Part shown: one piece after another, positions 1 through 5,851 of the stretch
How positions within the stretch are numbered: position 1 is the first letter of the stretch
Layout: each line of letters starts with the position of its first letter
Origin: Methanosarcinales archaeon
GTDB lineage: Archaea > Halobacteriota > Methanosarcinia > Methanotrichales > Methanotrichaceae
DNA length: 10,509 bases
Assembly (NCBI GenBank): GCA_013415595.1
Contig: JAAEEW010000116.1
Span: 1 to 10,509 of the forward strand
Direction of reading: 5' to 3'
Translations under genes and position numbers: made by a program
Notes under the pieces: generated by a model
Told to the model about the DNA's origin: nothing
The model's input: only the letters and a program-made list of their open reading frames with translations
The model's database searches: none

Positions 1-335
1 ACCAGAAGATGGACGTGGTCCTGAACATAGACGTTCCCGATGATGAGTTGGTGCGCCGGCTTAGCGGCAGAAGAATGTGCAAGTGCGGCCGCAGCTATCA
101 CATCAAGTTCAACCCGCCAAAGGTTGAAGGCAAGTGCGACCAGTGCGGCGGAGATCTCTACCACCGGGACGACGACAAGGAGGCAGCCATCCTGAACAGG
201 CTCAAGGTCTACAAGCAGCAGACCCAGCCCCTCATCGACTACTACAACAAGGCCGGAATCATAGCAAACATAAACGGTGCGGCGGAGATCCCGGAGATTT
301 TCAAGGAGATCTCCAAGGTTCTGGACAAGTTCTAG
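1..335 (+). CDS. adk: Adenylate kinase, 3' part (5' end outside window)
   Basis: This is the C-terminal half of an adenylate kinase, which catalyses ATP + AMP <-> 2 ADP in the cytoplasm. The reading frame is already open at the left edge, so the ATG at 9 is an internal methionine rather than the start. What is visible is the substrate-binding core strand (VVLNIDVPDDELVRRLSGRR) and then the LID with a zinc-type Cys set: CKC (codons at 78 and 84) and CDQC (codons at 135 and 144). FNPPKVEGKC and the YHRDDD segment are typical of bacterial-type Adk, as is the helical C-terminus ending at TAG 333-335. The P-loop half is missing. A zinc-LID, bacterial-type Adk fits Methanosarcinia-like archaea, whereas many other archaea carry a different AdkA. 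A U-rich tract and pyrH follow on the same strand. The family call is confident. Confidence 0.93.
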   Translation, partial: QKMDVVLNIDVPDDELVRRLSGRRMCKCGRSYHIKFNPPKVEGKCDQCGGDLYHRDDDKEAAILNRLKVYKQQTQPLIDYYNKAGIIANINGAAEIPEIFKEISKVLDKF

Positions 336-340
336 AGACC

Positions 341-362
341 CCACACCCTTTTTTTCATTTTT
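341..362 (+). terminator. U-rich transcription terminator after adk
   Basis: A run of seven T (349-355), then CA, then five T (358-362) begins 13 nt after the adk stop. Archaeal RNA polymerase terminates intrinsically on U-rich tracts with no obligatory hairpin, and I see no strong stem here. It is the only T-rich tract between adk and pyrH, so it may reduce rather than abolish read-through into pyrH. Confidence 0.5.
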
Positions 363-382
363 GACATTTATCCGAGGTTATC

Positions 383-1051
383 ATGATAATAGTATATTCT
401 TTGGGCGGCTCCATCCTGGCTGGCCAGGATGCGGCCGGGCTGCAGAGCTATGCAGATGAGTTGAAGGACATCGCCAGGGAGCACCAGGTCTACGTGGTGG
501 TGGGTGGGGGAAGGATAGCCCGGGATTACATAGGCCGGGCCAGGGCGCTGGGGTCCGACGAGAGCTTCTGCGACCTGCTCGGAATTGCGGCCACCAGGCT
601 AAACGCCATGCTGCTGATGGCGGCGCTGGGCGGCAGGCAGCCGGAGGTCCCCGACAGCTACGCTATGGCCATGGAGCACGCGAGCCTGGTGGACGTAGTG
701 GTGATGGGCGGGCTATATCCCGGACAGACCACCGACGCCGTGGCCGCCCTGCTGGCGGAGAGGGTTCACGCGGATAGAATGGTCATCGCCACATCGGTAG
801 ACGGCGTCTACACCGCCGATCCGGAGACGGACTCGTCCGCCAGGAAGATCGAAAGCATGTCCCCGGCGGAGCTGGTCAGAATGGCCATGGATACCGAGCT
901 GAAGGCCGGGTCCAGGTCCCCCGTGGACCCCATTGCCGCCAAGATAATCGAACGAAGCGGCATTACCACAACGGTAGTCCACGGCCAGGACATCTCCAAC
1001 CTGAGAAAGGGGTTTGAAGGGACCCACACCGGTACAAAGATCGTCCGTTAG
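383..1051 (+). CDS. pyrH: UMP kinase (archaeal-type uridylate kinase)
   Basis: UMP kinase phosphorylates UMP to UDP with ATP, the step after de novo pyrimidine synthesis, and belongs to the amino-acid-kinase fold. The 222-residue protein has the usual archaeal PyrH length. Visible motifs are the N-terminal phosphate-binding SLGGS (residues 6-10), VVGGG (39-43), GGLYPGQTTDAVAA (109-122, UMP site) and TSVDGVYTADP (137-147, nucleotide-binding segment). It ends with an extended GTKIVR strand. The ATG at 383 is preceded by GAGGT at 374-378, four bases upstream, which supports this start. It lies 47 nt after adk on the same strand, separated by a U-rich tract, so it may be partly co-transcribed with adk. 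It converges on the CBS regulator with only 14 nt between stop codons, leaving no room for a separate terminator. Confidence 0.95.
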   Translation: MIIVYSLGGSILAGQDAAGLQSYADELKDIAREHQVYVVVGGGRIARDYIGRARALGSDESFCDLLGIAATRLNAMLLMAALGGRQPEVPDSYAMAMEHASLVDVVVMGGLYPGQTTDAVAALLAERVHADRMVIATSVDGVYTADPETDSSARKIESMSPAELVRMAMDTELKAGSRSPVDPIAAKIIERSGITTTVVHGQDISNLRKGFEGTHTGTKIVR

Positions 1052-1065
1052 ACCGTATCCCGACT

Positions 1066-1932
1066 TCAGGCCGGTGTAAGGGTTTTCACCAGGTCTGCCG
1101 GTCCTATGAATCCCCAGGGACTGCCGGACTCGGTGACCACGATCTGGCTGACCCCGGTCTTGCCCAGCATCTTGATGGCCTCGTAGATGGGCTCGTCAGA
1201 GTCGATGGTCAAGAATCCCCTGGTCATTATCTCCTTGACCTGTATCCCCGTTCTGCCGTCGGCCAGCGCCCGGGCCAGATCGTTGAGGTTGATCATTCCC
1301 GGGGACCCGTCGTCCACCAGAGCCTCCTGGACACCGTTATGCAACAGCACCCGGGATGCCTCCTGCAGCGACGAGGTGGGGCTCATCCTGACCGCCCGGC
1401 GGGCTACCTTCTTCACCGGAATCCGGGGGACGGAGATCATTTCCTCAATGTGGAAGATCAGCCGGCTCATGGTGTCGTCTCTGCCGGTGACCGTTCCCTT
1501 GATGTAGAGCTTGTTCACCGGAGTGGGACCCACCTCGATCTCGTCTCCGATATCGAAGTCCCTGACGTTTCCGATTATGCGGACCACGCCGTCGCAGCGG
1601 TCCTGGCGGATGACCTTGTTGAATACTATCTCGTTGGCTGTAGCTCCCTCGACCCGAACTCCGTTGCGGACGACCGGTACCTCTACCACGTCCCCTCCGG
1701 TTTCCAGGTTCAGGGCCTCGTAGGCGGCGCCGGTAGCCCGGTAGCCTCCCTTGGGGCCGGGAACGCCTTCCACGAGGTTCAAAGCCTTCAATGATTGCAT
1801 CTGGTTTCTGATTGTTCCTGGATTGCGGTCGATCAGGTCGGCGATTTCCTCGCCCTTGACCGCTCGACCCTCTCTGCGATGAATGTTGATCAGCGCAGTC
1901 AATATGTCTCTCTGAACAGGTGTAAGTTCCAT
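1066..1932 (-). CDS. Winged-helix / dual CBS-domain regulator
   Basis: A 288-residue protein read as a ligand-sensing transcription regulator. Residues 1-70 form a winged helix: LTPVQRDILTALINIHRREG, then GEEIADLIDRNPGTIRNQM as the recognition region, then a GPKGGYRATG wing. Residues 80-168 are a beta-rich middle segment I cannot assign. Residues 175-227 and 232-287 are two CBS repeats (VRMSPTSSLQEASRVLLHNG and VKEIMTRGFLTIDSDEPIYE), which pair into a Bateman module that usually binds adenine nucleotides or related ligands. This HTH plus CBS layout is, to my knowledge, recurrent in methanogens and without a proven target. I chose ATG at 1932 because the HTH begins at once there; an in-frame TTG at 1947 would add five residues with no better ribosome site. 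An AT-rich region with TAAATA (1971-1966, minus strand) lies upstream. The gene is downstream of hisI and the radical SAM gene but probably has its own promoter. Confidence 0.85.
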   Translation of the reverse strand: MELTPVQRDILTALINIHRREGRAVKGEEIADLIDRNPGTIRNQMQSLKALNLVEGVPGPKGGYRATGAAYEALNLETGGDVVEVPVVRNGVRVEGATANEIVFNKVIRQDRCDGVVRIIGNVRDFDIGDEIEVGPTPVNKLYIKGTVTGRDDTMSRLIFHIEEMISVPRIPVKKVARRAVRMSPTSSLQEASRVLLHNGVQEALVDDGSPGMINLNDLARALADGRTGIQVKEIMTRGFLTIDSDEPIYEAIKMLGKTGVSQIVVTESGSPWGFIGPADLVKTLTPA

Positions 1933-1959
1933 ATCACCATCAGGCAATTGTCATCATTA

Positions 1960-2020
1960 ATTTCCTATTTAGAGTTATTGTTCATTCCATAAAAGGTTAA
2001 ATTAAAATTAAAAGGATTAT
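1960..2020 (-). promoter_or_regulatory. AT-rich spacer: likely promoter of the CBS regulator and 3' end of the radical SAM gene
   Basis: The spacer between the radical SAM stop (2024) and the regulator start is very AT-rich in an otherwise GC-rich neighbourhood. Reading the minus strand, T-rich blocks (CCTTTTAATTTTAATTTAAC, about 2016-1997) come first and could terminate the upstream transcript. TAAATA follows at 1971-1966. With the usual archaeal TATA-to-start distance of about 25 nt, transcription would begin near 1943, about 10 nt before the ATG at 1932. This is inferred from spacing and base composition only. Confidence 0.45.
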
Positions 2021-2023
2021 CAA

Positions 2024-3118
2024 TCATCGGCGCATAGGGCAGGTCCTGCTCCCCTTATGAGGAAAACGACGCATGCGGCGCCAGATCCTGGAAAGAGGCT
2101 CTTCATTGACCGACCCCCAGGACTCGGGCAGGCAGGCACAGGGATAGACCTCTCCCCCGGGGGTGATATGCAGCCAGCTGGACCCGGCAAAGCAGCCAAA
2201 GCGCCTCAGGGCGGAGGGCACGGAGAAGATGCGGGGGGCCGGGGCCCGGGAGACGTAGTCCTCCACAAAGCGGTGATCCTCCTCTGTCAGAAGCGGGGAC
2301 CGGTCGTTGGCCCGGCGGCCGGTGGGCACCACCTCGAAGAGGGTCAGCTCGTGGGCCCCCACCTCCCGGGCCAGGCGGTGAAAGTCCTCCAGCTGGTGAA
2401 CGTTGTCCCGGCGGAGGACCACGTACAGGTCCACCAGCAGGCCGGCGTCCAGGGCGTGGCCCACGGCCTGCATGGCGTCCTGGAAGACGCCGCTGCGTCC
2501 CCGCATGGCGTCGTGCTCCTCGGCGACCGGGCTGTCCAGGCTGACGTTTACCGCCTGCAGTCCCGCTTCTTTGAGCTGCAAGGCCAGGGAACGGGAAAAG
2601 CCGGCGCCGGAGGTGAAGAGGGTGGAGACGGCCCGCTGGTCCACAGAGCGGACCACCTGGGGAAGCTCCCGGTAGAGGGAGGGCTCCCCGCCGTCGAAGA
2701 TCACCAGGGTGGTTCCCAGGTCCAGGGCCTGGCGGACGATGTCCGAGACCTTCTCCGGGGCCAGATGCAGCCGCCGGCCGCTGTCCGGGAGGGCGCAGTG
2801 GCGGCAGCGGTTGGGGCACTCCTCGGTGATGGAGATGGTGACCTGGTCCGGGGTGCGCCAGCCCATGGCTGCCAGGACCCGGCTCCTGACCAGCCGGTTG
2901 AAGGCCGTGCTGGGGACGGGGGGAAACCAGGTGGAGATGAAGAGCTCATCTCCTGCCCGGGCCGGTATCTGGCCGTCCACCATCTCCAGGGAGGCCCTGA
3001 CCACCGGAGTCCGGGCCAGGACCCCCCGGCTCTTCACCCTGATCCGGCCGTCCTCCACGGAGGCGGTCACCTGCAGCAGGGGGCTGTGGTAGAGGGTGTA
3101 GCTGCGAGGGGTGGTCAC
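2024..3118 (-). CDS. Radical SAM protein with SPASM/twitch-like C-terminus
   Basis: A 364-residue radical SAM enzyme of unknown substrate. The first ~95 residues are a beta-rich domain (SYTLYHSPLL, FISTWFPPVPS). The [4Fe-4S]/SAM motif CPNRCRHC follows, with C101, C105 and C108, then GGEP at 143-146, which binds the SAM amino group. The C-terminal part has C309 (FGCFAG), a GGEVYPCAC segment with C327 and C329, and C360 (CPMRR). That is compatible with an auxiliary-cluster SPASM or twitch domain, although the Cys set is short. The frame stays open far upstream, inside hisI, but I place the start at GTG 3118-3116: it overlaps the hisI TGA as GTGA and has GGAGGT 12 nt upstream (about 3136-3131). 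A longer start would give an out-of-frame shadow of HisI. The overlap implies translational coupling with hisI. The protein ends abruptly after CPMRR. Confidence 0.85.
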   Translation of the reverse strand: MTTPRSYTLYHSPLLQVTASVEDGRIRVKSRGVLARTPVVRASLEMVDGQIPARAGDELFISTWFPPVPSTAFNRLVRSRVLAAMGWRTPDQVTISITEECPNRCRHCALPDSGRRLHLAPEKVSDIVRQALDLGTTLVIFDGGEPSLYRELPQVVRSVDQRAVSTLFTSGAGFSRSLALQLKEAGLQAVNVSLDSPVAEEHDAMRGRSGVFQDAMQAVGHALDAGLLVDLYVVLRRDNVHQLEDFHRLAREVGAHELTLFEVVPTGRRANDRSPLLTEEDHRFVEDYVSRAPAPRIFSVPSALRRFGCFAGSSWLHITPGGEVYPCACLPESWGSVNEEPLSRIWRRMRRFPHKGSRTCPMRR

Positions 3119-3480
3119 CGGGGTTGGTATACCTCCTGCGGGTTGAAGATCTTCTCTCCTACCACCTCGCCCTCCAGGGTCCGGTAGAAGCAAGACCGGT
3201 AACCGGTGTGGCAGGCCCCGCCCTTCTGCTCCACCTTCAGCAGCAGGGCGTCCTGGTCGCAGTCCATGAGGATCTCTTTTACCAGTTGCACGTGGCCTGA
3301 GGACTCCCCCTTCAGCCACAGCTTCTGTCTGGAGCGGGACCAGTAGTGAGCCATGCCCGTCTCCCTGGTCTTGGCCAGAGCCTCCTGGTTCATGTAGGCC
3401 AGCATCAGGACCTCTCCCGTGGCCCAGTCCTGGGCGATGGCCGGGATCAGCTCGTCTTTCATGGGATCACGATAGCCCAT
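3115..3480 (-). CDS. hisI: Phosphoribosyl-AMP cyclohydrolase
   Basis: HisI opens the adenine ring of phosphoribosyl-AMP, the third step of histidine biosynthesis, as a cytoplasmic zinc- and magnesium-dependent dimer. The metal sites are plain: DCDQD at residues 73-77 supplies the Mg aspartates, and C74, C90 and C97 (GGACHTGYRSC) are the zinc cysteines. LIPAIAQDW and GEVLMLAYMN are conserved near the N-terminus, as is HYWSRSRQKLWLKGESSG. It is a stand-alone HisI of 121 residues, not fused to the pyrophosphohydrolase HisE. ATG 3480 is given as the start. ATG 3462 (MKDELIPA) is a real alternative, because a TTTATA box (3492-3487) sits about 26 nt before it, the spacing of a leaderless archaeal mRNA. 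The radical SAM gene starts inside its stop codon. It is divergent from nreA. Confidence 0.95.
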   Translation of the reverse strand: MGYRDPMKDELIPAIAQDWATGEVLMLAYMNQEALAKTRETGMAHYWSRSRQKLWLKGESSGHVQLVKEILMDCDQDALLLKVEQKGGACHTGYRSCFYRTLEGEVVGEKIFNPQEVYQPR

Positions 3481-3510
3481 ATATCCTATAAAGCCTTAGC
3501 AGTATCCGGA
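3478..3510. promoter_or_regulatory. Compact divergent promoter hisI / nreA
   Basis: Only 30 bp separate the two divergent start codons, so both promoters must overlap. The spacer begins ATATATCCTATAAAG. ATATAT (3479-3484) is well placed for rightward transcription starting near 3508, almost at the nreA ATG (3511). Read leftward, TTTATA (3492-3487) predicts a start near 3463, at the second hisI ATG (3462). Both transcripts would then be leaderless or nearly so. No convincing ribosome site is seen before nreA, which agrees. This is inferred from box spacing. Confidence 0.45.
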
Positions 3511-4716
3511 ATGAGGTGCGTCAACTGCAAGGGCAAGGGACTGTGCGGGCGGCCGGTCTGCCCGGTCCTGCGGCGGTTCGAGGAGATGGCCTGCCTCCCG
3601 CCCCTGGGAGAGCGCATCGCCGGCGACTCTCCCCCGGAGGTGTTCGTGGGCCGCCGGGGGTACCCCACCGTCCGCTCCGGCCCCTTGCTCCCGGTGGGCG
3701 ATGGAGAGGGCCCGGGCATGGCCGGCACACAGAGCCTGGCGGGGCTGGACATCGGGGAGATCATCGCCCTTCGCTCTCGCATGGTCAGGTCGGAGACGGA
3801 GATCAGGGTCGACGATGCCAGGAATCCGGGACGTCTGCTCCAGACTGCCCAGCAGATCGCCATGTCCAGCCTCGCGGTGGGCACAGAGGTGTGCTTCGCC
3901 CGGCCGCCCCGGGGCAACCTTCGCTTCGACGGGGTGCTCTCCCCCTCGGGGCCCAGCGGCCTGCTGAAGGAGGTGGACATCACCTCCAACCCGGTCATCC
4001 CCCGCCGGGTTGACCAGGTGGTGGACGACCAGGGGATGAGGGCGGCCGAGGCCTCGGTGGAGCTGTACAGGGACGGGATCTCCGTGGACCACATCTCCCG
4101 CCTGCTCTCCCTGGGGCTCCTGGGCTCCAGGAGGAAGCTGGTCCCCACCCGGTGGTCCATCACCGCCTCGGACGACATGCTGGGAAAGGACCTGGCCGGG
4201 AGGCTGCCCGACCTGCCCCTGGTGACGGACTACCGCCTGTACAGCGGGGAGCTTCTGGGAAACCACTTCGAGATCCTGCTCATGCCCCGCACCTACCAGT
4301 TCGAGCTGATCGAGATGTGGCTTCCCCGCTCCGCCTGGTCCGAGGATGAGACCTGGATCGGCGCCGACGGCGAGGGGCCCCGGGGCAAGAAGGACTACAG
4401 CAGCCTGGCCGGAGGCTACTACGCCGCCCGGCTCCCGGTGCTGGAGGGGCTCATGCGCCTGGGACGCCAGGCCTCGGTGCTGGCCCTGCGGGAGATCACC
4501 GAGCAGTACTGGGCCCCCCTGGGGGTGTGGGTGGTGAGGGAGGCGGCCAGAAGGGCCATGGCTGCGGCGCCGGAGAGGTTTGACGGCCTGCAAGAGGCCC
4601 TGGCCCGGGCCGGGTCGAGGATCTGGACCCCCGCCGACCGGTGGAGGCCTCACTCGACGACGCTGAGGGCGCCTGCCCAGACGACGCTGGAGGATTTTCT
4701 GAAAACGGCTGGGTAG
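3511..4716 (+). CDS. nreA: DNA repair protein NreA (PCNA-interacting)
   Basis: NreA is an archaeal-specific repair factor. In Haloferax volcanii it is known to act with UvrABC on mitomycin C damage and to depend on PCNA. The 401-residue product has the family layout: an N-terminal Cys cluster, C3-x2-C6-x5-C12-x4-C17 (CVNCKGKGLCGRPVCPVL), likely a zinc site; a conserved core including GMAGTQSLAGLDIGEI, DDARNPGRLLQTAQQIAMSS, GSRRKLVPTRWSITASDD and GNHFEILLMPRTYQFELIEM; and a C-terminal PIP box QTTLEDFL at residues 390-397, matching Q-x2-L-x2-F-L. The open frame extends upstream to 3346 inside hisI, but ATG 3511 starts directly before the Cys cluster and is the natural start. It is divergent from hisI and followed by a gene-poor region with a dinD relic. 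Confidence 0.94.
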   Translation: MRCVNCKGKGLCGRPVCPVLRRFEEMACLPPLGERIAGDSPPEVFVGRRGYPTVRSGPLLPVGDGEGPGMAGTQSLAGLDIGEIIALRSRMVRSETEIRVDDARNPGRLLQTAQQIAMSSLAVGTEVCFARPPRGNLRFDGVLSPSGPSGLLKEVDITSNPVIPRRVDQVVDDQGMRAAEASVELYRDGISVDHISRLLSLGLLGSRRKLVPTRWSITASDDMLGKDLAGRLPDLPLVTDYRLYSGELLGNHFEILLMPRTYQFELIEMWLPRSAWSEDETWIGADGEGPRGKKDYSSLAGGYYAARLPVLEGLMRLGRQASVLALREITEQYWAPLGVWVVREAARRAMAAAPERFDGLQEALARAGSRIWTPADRWRPHSTTLRAPAQTTLEDFLKTAG

Positions 4717-4740
4717 GGGAGGCGTGGGGCGGCAATGGCG

Positions 4741-4784
4741 TTATGCAGCGATTGGCAGGTCCGGTGGGGAGGATTTCTGCATAA
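4741..4784. repeat. 8-bp inverted repeat downstream of nreA
   Basis: TTATGCAG (4741-4748) and its exact complement CTGCATAA (4777-4784) are separated by 28 nt, starting 24 nt after the nreA stop. The arms do not extend further. A match of this length can arise by chance in a 10-kb window, so the only reason to list it is its place between nreA and the dinD relic. Confidence 0.35.
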
Positions 4785-4850
4785 GAAGGTGACTGTTGCG
4801 GCCGCAGGCGTTTTATGGCGCTCCACGAGCGTTACGCATTACTAATCTGC

Positions 4851-4997
4851 GAGAAAAGCAGACGGAACGAAACAGCGAAATTCAATAGCAGCGATCATTT
4901 TGTTGCTATCAACAAATTGATCACACATGGCAAAGGCGGACAGAGGGAGATCGAAGATTTCATGCTCACCCGCTACGCATGCTACTTGATCGCCCAA
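4851..4997 (+). pseudogene. Internal fragment of a DinD-family (DNA-damage-inducible protein D) gene
   Basis: Translation of this stretch reads EKSRRNETAKFNSSDHF, then VAINKLITHGKGGQREIED, then FMLTRYACYLIAQ. The block SDHF-x5-NK followed by a G-K-G-QRE segment and LTRYACYLIAQ is the signature of the DinD family, as I recognise it from memory. In intact members it is followed by NGDP-like sequence and a QTYFA-Q-TR-QE helix. Here the match stops dead at codon 4995-4997 and the rest (KILYSTRSIYWIFLPNI) is unrelated. No N-terminal half is found upstream in any frame I read. An intact DinD is several times longer, so this is an internal remnant, probably of laterally acquired DNA. The frame across the remnant is still open, so decay is recent or the piece was cut cleanly. 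The 78-codon frame around it has no clear ribosome site. Confidence 0.72.
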
Positions 4998-5059
4998 AAA
5001 ATCCTTTACTCCACAAGATCGATCTATTGGATATTCTTGCCAAATATTTAAAAATCTCT

Positions 5060-5098
5060 GATATGTTTGGTAACACAAATAATTACCGCCCCAATATC
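5060..5098. repeat. Imperfect inverted repeat upstream of hsp20
   Basis: Two nested complementary pairs lie here. The outer pair is GATAT (5060-5064) with ATATC (5094-5098). The inner pair is GGTAA (5069-5073) with TTACC (5083-5087), around a 9-nt centre. The arm spacers differ (4 and 6 nt), so the stem is bulged. It could be an operator or decay debris. No function is shown by the sequence. Confidence 0.4.
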
Positions 5099-5139
5099 TA
5101 ACCACCCCATCTGCACCACCATACTTGCACCACCCTAGG
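5098..5139. repeat. Three imperfect 14-nt tandem units
   Basis: The units are CTAACCACCCCATC (5098-5111), TGCACCACCATACT (5112-5125) and TGCACCACCCTAGG (5126-5139). They share ACCACC at the same phase and A at position 12, and units two and three share TGCACCACC. The array ends about 28 bp before the hsp20 TATA-like box, where archaeal regulators often bind. Confidence 0.5.
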
Positions 5140-5166
5140 ATTCAACAGAACCTCTTGCGGAAATCC

Positions 5167-5218
5167 TTATATAGAAGTTCAAACCACATATATCTTACCA
5201 AAGTAATAAGCAGGTGAG
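5167..5218 (+). promoter_or_regulatory. hsp20 promoter and ribosome binding site
   Basis: TTATATAG (5167-5174) is a good TATA-like box. At the usual archaeal distance it predicts transcription from about 5197, giving a leader of roughly 27 nt. The leader carries AGGTGAG (5212-5218), a strong Shine-Dalgarno match five bases before ATG 5224. A second ATATAT (5189-5194) is too close to the ribosome site to be the main box. Confidence 0.6.
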
Positions 5219-5223
5219 AATCT

Positions 5224-5811
5224 ATGTGGGGAAGAAGATATCCGTCTATATTCGACGCCTTCGAGAACATGTTCAGGGGATTTCCCTTCGAGAAGAAGGA
5301 GAGGTTTGAGGAGGACTGGTTCAAGGAGCCCTTCGAGGACCTTATCAAGAAATTTGACGAGACCATGCCCGAGGAGTTCGCCGAGCTGGTGCGGGAGGAG
5401 GAGACCCCCCAGGGCAAGGTGCGCAGGTATGGCCCCTTCGTCTACGGATTCAGCTACACCGCAGAGCCGGGAAAGGAGCCCGTCTTCCGGGAGTTTGGAA
5501 ACATCAAGCCCTCCTACCGGGGAATCGAGGCCAGCTCAGGCCGTGAGCCCATGGTGGACGTGATGGAGGAGAAGGACGAGTTCAAGATCTTCGTGGAGCT
5601 TCCCGGGGTGGACAAGTCCAACATCAAGCTGGACGTGGCCGACGACAGCATCGAGATCAAGACCGACGACGAGAAGAAGTTCTACAAGATGGTCTACCTG
5701 GAGTCCACCATCGACCCGGACACCACCAAGGCGTCCTACAACAACGGCGTGCTGACCCTCACCGTGGAGAAGAAAGAGAAGAGAAAGGGCAAAGAGATCA
5801 AGATCGATTGA
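5224..5811 (+). CDS. hsp20: Small heat-shock protein, Hsp20/alpha-crystallin family
   Basis: This is an ATP-independent cytoplasmic chaperone that forms oligomers and holds unfolding proteins. The 195-residue protein has a long, acidic and aromatic N-terminal arm (residues 1-65) and the archaeal linker RRYGPFVYGFSYTA (68-80) with FREFGNIKP. The alpha-crystallin domain spans about 108-185. It shows FVELPGV (123-129), YLE (158-160) and the family hallmark NGVLTLTVEK (174-183). The C-terminal tail ends KEIKID, where I192-K-I194 is the I-x-I motif that docks a neighbouring subunit during oligomer assembly. The ATG at 5224 has a clear ribosome site and TATA-like box, so it is probably a single-gene unit with its own heat-responsive control. 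Repeats upstream are candidate operators. A hairpin and T-tract terminator follow. It converges on the SRP RNA gene. Confidence 0.95.
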   Translation: MWGRRYPSIFDAFENMFRGFPFEKKERFEEDWFKEPFEDLIKKFDETMPEEFAELVREEETPQGKVRRYGPFVYGFSYTAEPGKEPVFREFGNIKPSYRGIEASSGREPMVDVMEEKDEFKIFVELPGVDKSNIKLDVADDSIEIKTDDEKKFYKMVYLESTIDPDTTKASYNNGVLTLTVEKKEKRKGKEIKID

Positions 5812-5812
5812 G

Positions 5813-5851
5813 GCGGAAGGCCGCTCAATTCGACTTGAGTCATCCTTTTTT
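5813..5851 (+). terminator. Hairpin plus T-tract terminator of hsp20
   Basis: Immediately after the stop codon are GCGG-AAGG-CCGC (5813-5824) and CTCAA-TTCGAC-TTGAG (5824-5839). Five bases later comes a run of six T (5846-5851). The T run alone would suit archaeal termination, and the small stems may help. The AT-rich block that follows (to about 5907) is also T-rich on the minus strand and may stop transcripts arriving from the SRP RNA. Confidence 0.6.

Larger units (their letters stand above)
4717..5223. other. Gene-poor region between nreA and hsp20
   Basis: These 507 bases hold no intact gene that I can support. They contain, in order: an 8-bp inverted repeat (TTATGCAG 4741-4748 and CTGCATAA 4777-4784); a relic of a DinD-type gene (4851-4997); an AT-rich stretch with an imperfect inverted repeat (5060-5098); three imperfect 14-nt units (5098-5139); and the hsp20 promoter. 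The base composition falls from GC-rich to AT-rich across it. A 78-codon open frame (4815-5051) spans the relic but is not a credible whole gene. Confidence 0.7.

Noticed and set aside
2057..3187. Long open frame (376 codons) on the plus strand across the radical SAM gene
   Set aside because: It is antisense to a gene with clear radical SAM motifs, and its product is low-complexity Gly/Val/Gln/His-rich with no recognisable domain. Long antisense frames are expected in GC-rich coding DNA.
3119..3319. Upstream extension of the radical SAM frame to ATG 3319
   Set aside because: The added 67 residues are an out-of-frame reading of hisI and look unlike protein (Arg/Gly/Pro-rich). GTG 3118 has a ribosome site and the usual 4-base overlap.
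3346..3510. Upstream extension of the nreA frame into hisI
   Set aside because: It is antisense to hisI. The family's N-terminal Cys cluster starts directly after ATG 3511.
3496..4653. Long open frame (385 codons) on the minus strand across nreA
   Set aside because: It is a composition-driven shadow of nreA, with a Pro/Gly/His/Gln-rich product and no motif.
4842..5105. 87-codon minus-strand frame over the dinD relic
   Set aside because: It is the complement of the stretch that carries the DinD similarity and matches nothing I know.
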